This document shows, one piece after another, positions 10,243-18,164 of a stretch of 64,000 nucleotides of DNA. A program made the translations under genes and the position numbers. Below the pieces are notes generated by a model that worked only from the letters and a program-made list of their open reading frames with translations, was not told where the DNA came from and made no database searches. Position 1 is the stretch's first letter, and every line of letters starts with the position of its first letter. The stretch is taken from assembly GCA_023212645.1 (NCBI GenBank), contig JALBYC010000015.1, positions 1 through 64,000 on the forward strand, read 5' to 3'. This DNA is from Farysia itapuensis. Its lineage: Eukaryota; Basidiomycota; Ustilaginomycetes; Ustilaginales; Ustilaginaceae.

Positions 10243-11226
10243 ATGTCGAAAGATCTGTCGTTAGAACAGCTCAAGGAGCTACACAAGTCGCTGTCCAAAG
10301 CATCCTCGTCCGAGGATATCCTCGCCATCTTTTCACAGCTCAAAACGGGACTTTCAGCACCGACAGAACATGTTATTCGTCAGAGCAAGATTGGTGTAGC
10401 GGTGGGCAAGTTGCGTTCCCATTCCGACAAGAAGGTCGCAGACCAGGCCAAAGCGTTGGTCAAAGACTGGAAGGCGGTGGTGGACAAGCAGCGTAGCTCA
10501 AGTGCAGTAAAGACACCCTCAACGACAGCCTCACCAACTCCCGCAACCACATCGCCAGCATCGTCCACAGCACCATCAATAGCAGCAGCAACAGCACCAT
10601 CAGCATCACCATCCACTCCAGCGCCAGCATCCACTACCAAGATTGACTTTGAGAAACTCAACGACAAAGTGCGCAATGCCTGTCTCAAACTGCTATACCA
10701 AAGTCTCGAGATTGGCAAAGAATCGCATGGTTGGGGTGAGTATGAAAGGTGCAGAGCAGAAACAAGGTTTCTTCGTACTGACACTTGCACCACAGAATCG
10801 TCCAAGATCTTTGACGCAGCATTGGGGATCGAGGCTGCCGTACTGGAACATCAGGGCAAGGGAGAGACATCGACCGACTACCGCAACAAGGTGCGTTCTT
10901 TGTCGCTCAACTTTAAGGATAAAAACAACCCGGATCTACGCGCTCGTGCCATCGAGGGCGACCTGACCGCTCACCAACTCGTGCGAATGTCCAACGAAGA
11001 CCTTGCTTCGGACAAGCGCAAACGCGAAATCGAAGAGCTGCAGATGCAGAACCTCTTCAAGGCCAAAGGTGCTGAAGCGCAAGAGGCCGAAACAGACGCT
11101 TTCCAGTGTGGACGATGCAAGCAGCGCAAAACGCGTTACTACCAGATGCAGACGCGATCTGCCGACGAGCCGATGACTACCTTTGTCGCCTGCATCCCCT
11201 GCGGTAACCGTTGGAAGTTTTGTTGA
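10243..11226 (+). CDS. DST1: Transcription elongation factor TFIIS (one intron)
   Basis: Two exons, 10243-10735 and 10796-11226, encode 307 aa. The 60-nt intron (10736-10795) has donor GTGAGT, a TACTGAC branch site and acceptor CACAG. It is a multiple of three and free of stops, so the frame also reads through it. Domain order: N-terminal TFIIS LW/TND helical bundle (about 1-85), an Ala/Ser/Thr/Pro linker, the central Pol II-binding domain, and the C-terminal zinc ribbon over the last 41 residues with CGRC and CIPCGNRWKFC as metal ligands. The RSADEP loop supplies the Asp-Glu pair that reaches the Pol II active site to stimulate RNA cleavage. Splicing restores the family spacing (SHGW followed by ESSKIFD). 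Confidence 0.95.
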   Translation: MSKDLSLEQLKELHKSLSKASSSEDILAIFSQLKTGLSAPTEHVIRQSKIGVAVGKLRSHSDKKVADQAKALVKDWKAVVDKQRSSSAVKTPSTTASPTPATTSPASSTAPSIAAATAPSASPSTPAPASTTKIDFEKLNDKVRNACLKLLYQSLEIGKESHGWGEYERCRAETRFLRTDTCTTESSKIFDAALGIEAAVLEHQGKGETSTDYRNKVRSLSLNFKDKNNPDLRARAIEGDLTAHQLVRMSNEDLASDKRKREIEELQMQNLFKAKGAEAQEAETDAFQCGRCKQRKTRYYQMQTRSADEPMTTFVACIPCGNRWKFC

Positions 11227-11412
11227 TCCTCCCTCCGCAATGGAAAATCAAGCACACCAGAAAGAGAGAGAAAAAAGAGAGACAGATATATTCGCAACAA
11301 GGCGGGTGATGCCGGGTGTAGTACACTTTGGAAAAACGCTATAGAGAGAGAAGAGAGAGGGAGGAAAGTTAGGGGCGAAGGGGTGGCAGTAGGTGATGAA
11401 AGGGGGAGGTCT

Positions 11413-12888
11413 CTATTCTTGACCGTGGCGGTCGGCCGGGACGGTGGGACCTGCTTCGAGGTCCTTTTCGCTGCCGTTGGGCGAGTATTTGGTCTCTGGG
11501 TTGGTTGCGTGCGAGATTTCCGCCGATCCTTCTGTGAGTAGGCCCAAGTTGGGGAGGTAGGCCAGGGTGTAGACCTCTTCGCCGACCTGGGCGAGGTCAA
11601 TACCGATCATCTCGTCTTCCTCCGAAGCGCGGAAGTGGCAGCCTGGAATACGGTCAATGGCAAACAGCAGGATCATGGTGATGACAAACGACCAGCCGAA
11701 ACCAGCGGCCGAGTCGGCGAGCTGGTAGCCAAGCTGGATCCAGTGGTGGTTGATCCATCCACCGCCAATCAACGCTGATCCGTCAAAGGACGCCACACGG
11801 TTATCGGCGAAAAAGGCGGTGAGAATGTTGCCCACCATACCTCCAACACCGTGGGCGGCAAAGATATCGAGCGCGTCGTCGTAGTTAAAGACGTTTTTAA
11901 GACCAGTGGCAAAGTTGCAAGCCGTACCACCGACCACACCGAAAGCGACGGCGGCCGGTGTGCCAACGTAACCGGAGGCAGGAGTGATTGCCACCAGGCC
12001 CGAGATAGCACCTGAGCAGAAGCCGACAGCCGACCACTTGCGTTCCAGACGCCAATCCCAGAACATCCATGTCAGTGCACCGACGGAAGCAGCTACCTGG
12101 GTAACCATCATGGCCTGCACAGCTCGCAAGTTGGCGCCAAGAGCCGAACCACCGTTGAATCCAAACCAGCCGAACCAGAGCAGCACCGTGCCGAGAATAA
12201 CGTAGGCAACGTTGTGGGGACGGTAGGCGAGCGACTCGGTGCCGTAGCCCTTGCGCTTTCCGAGGAAGATCGAGATGGCTAGCGCAGCGGTACCGGACGA
12301 AATGTGGACAGGAGTACCACCGGCAAAGTCGAGACCGCCCATGACGTTGGACCAACCAAGACCGACGTTCCACGTCCAGTAGGCAATCGGGTTGTAGACA
12401 ATCGTGGTCCAGCAAAAGGCAAAGATCATTACCGGTCCTAGACGCGCTCGGTCAGCAAACGCACCGCAGGCAATCACGACGGTAATGCAGGCAAACATCA
12501 TCTGGTAGATGCAGTAAAGCAGTTGCGGAATGACGATACCACCGGTCGAAGGACCGATGTCGACATTGATCAGACCAAAGTTGTCCAGGTTTCCGATAAA
12601 CTTGTTCCCGGATGAAGTCGAAAAGGCGAGCGAGAAACCCCAGAAGAACCATTCGAAGGCAACGATGGCAAGGATAACCATCGACATCCAGATCATGCTC
12701 AACGCATTCTTTTTGCGCAACAGGCCCGAGTAGAAAAAGCCAAGACCGGGAATCATGATAAACACGAGCGCGGTGGAGACAATGATCCACGACATGTCAC
12801 CGAGGTTGTAGTGGATCTCGGTGACCTCGCCTGCAATGGTGGCATTGTAGAGCAGATTTCCCTCGTTGGAGTAGGCAAAGTCAACCAT
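11413..12888 (-). CDS. High-affinity ammonium transporter, Mep2/Ump2 type
   Basis: 491-aa AMT/MEP/Rh-family channel of the plasma membrane with about 11 hydrophobic segments. The twin-His pair of the conduction path is H195 (GGTPVHISSG) and H346 (AAHGVGG). In fungi a His at the first position marks Mep2-type transceptors, while Mep1/3-type proteins carry Glu there, so this resembles smut Ump2, which is linked to filamentation on low ammonium. A glycosylation sequon (NAT at 15-17) sits in the outside N-terminus, as in Mep2. The 60-residue cytosolic tail ends with a polar, charged segment. The ATG at 12888 is preferred because upstream in-frame codons give a leader not found in the family. Confidence 0.93.
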   Translation of the reverse strand: MVDFAYSNEGNLLYNATIAGEVTEIHYNLGDMSWIIVSTALVFIMIPGLGFFYSGLLRKKNALSMIWMSMVILAIVAFEWFFWGFSLAFSTSSGNKFIGNLDNFGLINVDIGPSTGGIVIPQLLYCIYQMMFACITVVIACGAFADRARLGPVMIFAFCWTTIVYNPIAYWTWNVGLGWSNVMGGLDFAGGTPVHISSGTAALAISIFLGKRKGYGTESLAYRPHNVAYVILGTVLLWFGWFGFNGGSALGANLRAVQAMMVTQVAASVGALTWMFWDWRLERKWSAVGFCSGAISGLVAITPASGYVGTPAAVAFGVVGGTACNFATGLKNVFNYDDALDIFAAHGVGGMVGNILTAFFADNRVASFDGSALIGGGWINHHWIQLGYQLADSAAGFGWSFVITMILLFAIDRIPGCHFRASEEDEMIGIDLAQVGEEVYTLAYLPNLGLLTEGSAEISHATNPETKYSPNGSEKDLEAGPTVPADRHGQE

Positions 12889-13876
12889 GATGGGCAGCAA
12901 GGGTCTGGCGCTAGAGGGAAGGACGATTAGGGAAAGACAAGGATGGGTGGGACGCTCTCTCAAGGGATTTATACAGGAACGCAAGGGGGTGGGGACATCG
13001 GAGTGAAACGGTTTCTCAACTCACGGCCATTCAAATCGATGGCACCTGGAGCCGAAAGGGGGAGGAGGTTGACTACAAGAGGGGGGATGAAGGGCTGAGC
13101 TTGGCACGACACAAGAGAGATTAACGCAAGATTTGGCATCAATGAATACAAGACAGATGCAATTGAAACAACCAGAGGAGGGTTTGCGAGCTTATCTCGG
13201 AAGGAGTGATCCACCTTTCAGTTGTCGCGTTGTTTGAAGCCGAGAGAGGGAGAGAGAGATCCAGGAACAGGGCCCCAGGTCGTACAAGGCAGGCAGGGTC
13301 GCACGCGTACAAAGATAAGAGCGTTCCTCGCGCCACGAGTTTTGAGACTCCGAAAAAGATAAGCAATTGGCCCTCCCCCTCCCCACCAATGCAACATCCA
13401 GTATCCCAAGCGCGCCAACTCGCTTGAGGCTGCTGGCTGGAAAAAGCGATTTGCTTGGCAATGCTCTCTACTCGAGCAAAAGCTTGTGTAATAAGGCCGG
13501 CCAGGCCTTTGTCCGGACAAATAAAACAAGTAGGGATCCAAGGTGGTTTATCGTGGTACACTGCCAAAGTAATCTAGAACCAATCACAATCGTCCCTTTG
13601 CTCCTCCCATCTTTTTCCCGCTCCGGCTTTCAATTCAGGATCCTCGCTCGTCAAGTTTGCCGAGCCAACAGGCAGTGGGCCAGGCCCGCAGCCCCCGTTC
13701 CCCTTCCCCCACTCTGTTTTGTCCCTTCACTGATCGTGATCTGCCTTGTCGTGTCAGATCGGGCACCAGATCGCACAATCGCCGATCGCATCGATCTCGG
13801 TCCATCACCATGTTTGATTGCAAAAGACACAAAAGTGCGGTATAGCGGTATGCGGCTAGACTGCTAGGTCGCAGTG
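12889..13876 (-). promoter_or_regulatory. Long 5' region of the ammonium transporter with GATA sites
   Basis: This 988-bp stretch has no supported gene. It must hold the promoter of the transporter, because the neighbour at 13877 ends here. Three GATAAG cores occur within 173 bp: 13191-13196 (minus strand), 13314-13319 and 13358-13363 (plus strand). GATAAG clusters are the binding pattern of nitrogen-catabolite GATA activators (AreA/Nit2 family), which control ammonium permeases in fungi. Open frames here, up to 166 codons, have no recognisable content. Confidence 0.6.
12968..12973 (-). promoter_or_regulatory. TATA box of the ammonium transporter gene
   Basis: TATAAA on the minus strand, about 80 bp upstream of the start codon at 12888, in the spacing expected for a regulated fungal promoter. 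Confidence 0.5.
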
Positions 13877-14617
13877 TCATAGCCAGTGGCGGGGAAAGTC
13901 GTTGACTGTTGGCCTGTGACGGCGCTTGAGCTGATCCTTCTTCTGTTCGCGCGCGAGGGTGTGCCGTGTGTCTATGGGTAGAGACTGGAGTTCAGGACTG
14001 GGCTCGTTGGCTTCGCGAACCATGGTGTCAAAGATGTCGGAGCACCACTTCATGTTTTGCCGATCACCAGGCAGCCTGTCGCTCGAGATGAGGACGTGAC
14101 CTTGAATCTTGTCTAGCGAATCCAGCGAGAGTTGGGCGACATCTGCCGGGTTCTTTGCGTGGAAGCGTGTACCAGCAATGAGAAGGAACTTGTGCTTGGC
14201 TTCTGGCGTCTTCAGCAGGCCAGACTTGAAGAGATGGCTAACTTTGACTGTGAGCGAAACCTTGCTCGACCCGGGATGCTCTAGTCCTTGATGATGCTGG
14301 AAGCGGAACTGCAGAAATTCGTCTTTCTTTGGTGGCACGTATGGCTGACGGAAGGCAGCTAGCTTGGGGATCTCTTGTTCGATGGTACGGAAGATCTTGA
14401 GTGCCTCTCTCTTCTGCTGTAGAAGCAAGTGTCCTAGAGTGGGGACATCATCGTGCTGAAACTTGGGTGTGTTACGCACGTTTAGCGGATCCTTCGCCAT
14501 ACGCGCCATATTCCCTCTCGCTGCTGACTTGGCTGAGACTGTGAAGGAGCGCGTGCTCCTTGAGCAGCATGCCACCGCTGCCTGTGACGTGGAACCTGCT
14601 GTCAATAAGAGCGCCAT
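13877..14617 (-). CDS. RSM24: Mitochondrial small-subunit ribosomal protein mS35
   Basis: 246 aa. The N-terminus has the Arg/Ser/Ala-rich, acid-poor look of a mitochondrial presequence (CCSRSTRSFTVSAKSAARGN). The conserved MRP-S28/S35 core lies at about residues 118-200, with KVSLTVKVSHLFKSGLLKT, KHKFLLIAGTRF and a region ending NMKWCSDIFDTMV. The basic C-terminus ends RRHRPTVNDFPRHWL. It is a structural protein of the mitoribosomal small subunit. It is divergently paired (156 bp) with the P-loop kinase gene. Confidence 0.88.
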   Translation of the reverse strand: MALLLTAGSTSQAAVACCSRSTRSFTVSAKSAARGNMARMAKDPLNVRNTPKFQHDDVPTLGHLLLQQKREALKIFRTIEQEIPKLAAFRQPYVPPKKDEFLQFRFQHHQGLEHPGSSKVSLTVKVSHLFKSGLLKTPEAKHKFLLIAGTRFHAKNPADVAQLSLDSLDKIQGHVLISSDRLPGDRQNMKWCSDIFDTMVREANEPSPELQSLPIDTRHTLAREQKKDQLKRRHRPTVNDFPRHWL

Positions 14618-14773
14618 CGGATCTGCTGATAGGTGTCAGTGTTGCGAAGGACGATAGACGAAGAGGTGCGAAGAAAAATGGAGTCTCTTGATCTGACACG
14701 TCACGTGACTACACTTCTTCTTGTCTGCTTCGTCCATTTGGGCGGCACTGTTGGTGTTTGACAGCCGCCAAGG

Positions 14774-15728
14774 ATGGAGCAGGAGATGATGCCGATACAA
14801 GGCTCCAGCAGCATTCAGGCGAGCTCGGACGAAGAGCGATACATGTTGATCTTGTCAGGCGTACGTCTTCCTTCGCTGCGCACCCACTGGTTTCCCGACG
14901 CCATTGATTCACCTCTCCCTTCCTGTTCTTCATAGCTCATCGGAAGTGGTAAATCTACATGTGCGTGTGTGTGCATGTACTCAGCGCTCGGGCTTGAGGG
15001 GGACTGACTTTTTCTGTTGCTAAACAGTTGCCAAGGCACTCGTGTCGGAGTACGAGGGATGGACTCGATGCAATCAGGACGAGCTAGGTAGTCGAGGGGC
15101 CGTAGAAGCCGCTGCCAGTAAAGCGATCGCTGCCGGAAGAAATGTCATCATTGACCGCACCAATATCGATGCCAAACAACGCCGCACCTGGCTCAATCTG
15201 GCCGCCGCGCTCGCCGCCGAGCTAGGCGTGACAGTGACAACCATCTCGCTCACATTCACCATCACCACCGAGGATGCACAGGAGCGACTACGGCTTCGAA
15301 CGGATCACGAGACAATCACCAGCAGCGAACAGGCAGCCCACATCCTGCCCATGTTTCTCCGATCGTATCAAAGAGCAACACCACAGGAAGGGTTTCACTA
15401 CACCCTCAGCGTGCCTGCCACGAATCTGAGCCTGTGTCCTACCCGACAAGAGATTGACAGTGTGTTGTTTTCCAAGCTGGAGCAGGTGGCGAGAGCGGAC
15501 GGAGTGTTGCCAGCAGAAGCGCCACGCAAAACGCACAACAGAGGACGAGGTGGACCACGGCGTGGTGGCAGCAGTAGGGGCACAAGCGCTTTGTTCGCCC
15601 CACATCATCGCTCGACAGACTCTGCTGCCGGAGATAGCGTTCCACCATGGCGTCGACCTTGGAATCAACCTCTTTCGTCGCATACCGAACCCCCGCAGCC
15701 GAACCCATCGCAACTCCACGAGCAATAA
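14774..15728 (+). CDS. P-loop kinase-like protein (PNKP-kinase/AAA_33 type), three exons
   Basis: Exons 14774-14860, 14936-14960 and 15028-15728 give 270 aa. The introns of 75 and 67 nt have GTACGT and GTGCGT donors and CATAG and AACAG acceptors. Only the spliced product contains the Walker A motif LSGLIGSGKSTF, assembled from all three exons, which strongly supports the model. A Walker-B-like strand follows (NVIIDRTNID), then TITTEDAQERLRLRTDHETI, as in the kinase domain of polynucleotide kinase and related P-loop phosphotransferases. The C-terminal 70 residues are Arg/Gly/Ser-rich and probably disordered. No phosphatase domain is present. The substrate cannot be told from sequence; a nucleic-acid 5'-end kinase is one possibility. 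Confidence 0.82.
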
Positions 15729-15748
15729 ACCCCGACTCTAATATACAT

Positions 15749-16987
15749 CTATTTTGCATCAGACTCTTTGGCTCGATCCGGATCTAGCTTGGTGCTTGCG
15801 AGTGTGTCTGCGAGCTTGTCTGCCGCATCGGACTCTGGCGTGACAGGTCGAGCGGGCTTCGTTGTCGTTGATTGTTTCTCTTCCACCATCTTGGACTCCT
15901 TCTTTGCTGCTGACGCAGGTTCTTTTGAGACTTGCTTGCGCTCTATTGCAGAGAGGCGTTCGTATCCTTGATTCTTGAGGTCGAGTAATTCCTTGTCCCA
16001 TCCGAGGTGCTTGGCGAGCTCGAGCACGCCGTCGTCCGCTTTACCTTGCCAAAAGACATCCCGTGTCTTGTGTGGACCGCCGTGCGTGTTGCCCTGAAAG
16101 TCAAAGCCGGTCTCGTTCATAGAAGCACGCATGCCACCGCCGCTACTGTAGGCAGCTAATTCGGCTACCCGCTCTAAATTGAGCAGCACCCGCGGGCACA
16201 ACTCGGGCACCACATCGATTAACCCTGCAAACGGATGCACCTGCAGACTCGTTCCTACCACGATCAGCAAATCCGCTTTGCGCAGATCCGTCTTGACACA
16301 CTCAAAGAAGCGCGACGGTAGACCTTCACCAAAAAAGACGATGTCGGGCTTCACCAGTCCGCCCACGGCGCCGCCCTTCTTGCCGCTGTTTTCGTCCGCC
16401 GTGGAGCTTTTGCCGATGCGAAAGCGTTTGTTCTGCTGAGGTGGGACACAGTGTGGGTTGATGCATCGGGCGATCTCGCCTTGCATCACTTTGGATCGCA
16501 TCCAGTCGGCGTCGGCTCTTTTGCGACAGCGGATACATGTGGCGGTGGCAAAGCTACCGTGTGCTTCTACCACTTTGTCAGGGTCAAGCCCTGCAATCGT
16601 CTCGAGCGTGTCAACATTCTGTGTAAAGACGCGGAGAAGCTTGCGTTTCTCCTGCAGCAGGGTGAAGAAGTAATGCGTCAAACTCGGCTTAAAGTTGCCG
16701 GGATAGAGCTCTTTGGCGAGGGTGAAAAAGGGCTGGGGATGACGCTGAAAGTAGTCAATGTCAAAGATGGCTTCGGCGTAGGGCAGCTTGTACTGCTCCA
16801 GGTTCGAGTAGAGACCGGTGCCGGGGGAGCGAAAGTCGGGGATGGGCGGACTTGCGCTGGTGGAAATGCCGGCGCCGGCCATGACGATTATGTTGCGAGT
16901 CGTTGGCTGGGCAATCAGCTTAGCTACGCCTTCCAGCGTAGCTCCACCGCCGTGTGTGAAAAACGGGTTTGGGTCAGCGTCCGACAT
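15749..16987 (-). CDS. HST2: NAD-dependent protein deacetylase, sirtuin HST2/SIRT2 class
   Basis: 412 aa. It carries the sirtuin signatures GAGIS (38-42), PDFRSPGTGLY, QNVDTLE, catalytic His in HGSF, a four-Cys zinc module (CIRC and CINPHC), FFGEGLP and VGTSLQVHPFAGL. Class I (Hst2/SIRT2) assignment rests on the GTGLYSNL and NVDTLE context. The cofactor loop reads STSASPPIPDF where the family normally has STSAGIPDF, two residues longer. About 25 residues are inserted after the last zinc Cys. The tail after about residue 340 is Lys/Glu/Ala-rich. The ATG at 16987 is chosen because the upstream leader is His/Thr-rich and not conserved-looking. It is divergent from the reductase gene across 183 bp. 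Confidence 0.93.
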   Translation of the reverse strand: MSDADPNPFFTHGGGATLEGVAKLIAQPTTRNIIVMAGAGISTSASPPIPDFRSPGTGLYSNLEQYKLPYAEAIFDIDYFQRHPQPFFTLAKELYPGNFKPSLTHYFFTLLQEKRKLLRVFTQNVDTLETIAGLDPDKVVEAHGSFATATCIRCRKRADADWMRSKVMQGEIARCINPHCVPPQQNKRFRIGKSSTADENSGKKGGAVGGLVKPDIVFFGEGLPSRFFECVKTDLRKADLLIVVGTSLQVHPFAGLIDVVPELCPRVLLNLERVAELAAYSSGGGMRASMNETGFDFQGNTHGGPHKTRDVFWQGKADDGVLELAKHLGWDKELLDLKNQGYERLSAIERKQVSKEPASAAKKESKMVEEKQSTTTKPARPVTPESDAADKLADTLASTKLDPDRAKESDAK

Positions 16988-17170
16988 TGAGCTCGTGAAT
17001 GGGGGGAGTGTGTTTGTGTGTGTGTGATGGCAGCTGTCACGAGCCAAATTCCCGCGAATCTTTGACTTCCCCGCATCATTTGTGCGACAAGATCCAGGGG
17101 TATGACGTAGACGATCTCCCACCACTATCCTTGTCTTCCTGGTTTCTTCTGTCCCTCATTGCTGTTCACC

Positions 17171-18120
17171 ATGTCGAAACTTGCGCTGGAAGTCGATGAT
17201 AGGAAAGTCGTTGTCATCACCGGCTGCTCATCGGGATTGGGCAGGTCGATGGCGATCGAGTTCGCGGCACAGCCAGAGTACCATGTCTTTGCAACTGCTC
17301 GCAATCCAGACAGCTTGCGACAGTTGCCTGCCAACATCGAGCGAGTCCGGCTGGATGTGACCGACACTAAGTCGATCAAGGCTGCTTTTGACTCCATCAC
17401 CACCAGCACAGAGGGACGCATCGACGTTCTGATCAACAATGCTGGTCTCAACACTGCTGTGGGACCGCTGATCGAGGTTGACCTCGATCGCATTCGCAAG
17501 ACCTTTGAGCCCAATGTACGTTGTCAGCCTTCTCGTCTTTCTGTGCGCACAGTATACTGACCCTACGTCTTGTGCCGCAGTTCTTTGGTCTGATTGCAGT
17601 GACGCAAGCAGCGACGCCGTACATGATTCGACGTCACTCTGGACTGATTGTCAATATTGGCTCTACCGCCGCGATCGCAAATATGCCGTTTGGAGCCACT
17701 TACTCGGCGTCCAAAGCAGCCGTACACGCCTTGTCAGACGTACTCAGGCTCGAATTGGCTGGGTTCGGCATCAAGGTCGTCGTCGTCGCCCCTGGCGCTA
17801 TCAAGAGCAGCATCGCCGAAACCGGCGGCGCCAATATTCAGCTCAGCAACGACAGTTTCTACAAAGACGTTCAGGACCTCGTCCAGTACCGCGCTGATTT
17901 CAGCCAGACCGGTACTCCGACCCCCTCCGAGACGTTTGCCAAGACAGTCAGACGGTGGGTCCAGCGTCCTAACCCGGGCGCGTACCTCTTTACGGGCAGA
18001 CGCTCGCTCACCGTCTGGATTGCCTACTATCTGCCCACAAAGGTCAAGGACTGGCTCATCGGTGGCATGTTCAACGTATCTCGCATCGGCAAGTCCAATC
18101 CGTCGAGTGATAGACTGTAG
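17171..18120 (+). CDS. Short-chain dehydrogenase, 1-acyl-DHAP reductase (AYR1)-like
   Basis: Exons 17171-17515 and 17581-18120 (intron 65 nt, donor GTACGT, branch TATACTGAC, acceptor CCGCAG) give 294 aa. Classical SDR motifs are intact: TGCSSGLG nucleotide-binding loop, NNAG, catalytic Ser in NIGSTAA, YSASK (Tyr and Lys) and the following VAPGAIKS. The C-terminal hydrophobic stretch (SLTVWIAYYLPTKVKDWLIG) resembles the membrane-association segment of Ayr1-type reductases, which reduce 1-acyl-dihydroxyacetone phosphate in ether-lipid and phosphatidate synthesis on ER and lipid droplets. Substrate assignment is by similarity only, because the SDR family is broad. Confidence 0.85.
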
Positions 18121-18164
18121 CACTCGCACAGTTCACACCGATTCCCAAAGCGAATATCTATCTA

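Noticed and set aside
12985..13876. Several frames of 60-166 codons upstream of the ammonium transporter
   Set aside because: They overlap one another on both strands, contain no conserved motif, and lie where the promoter must be.
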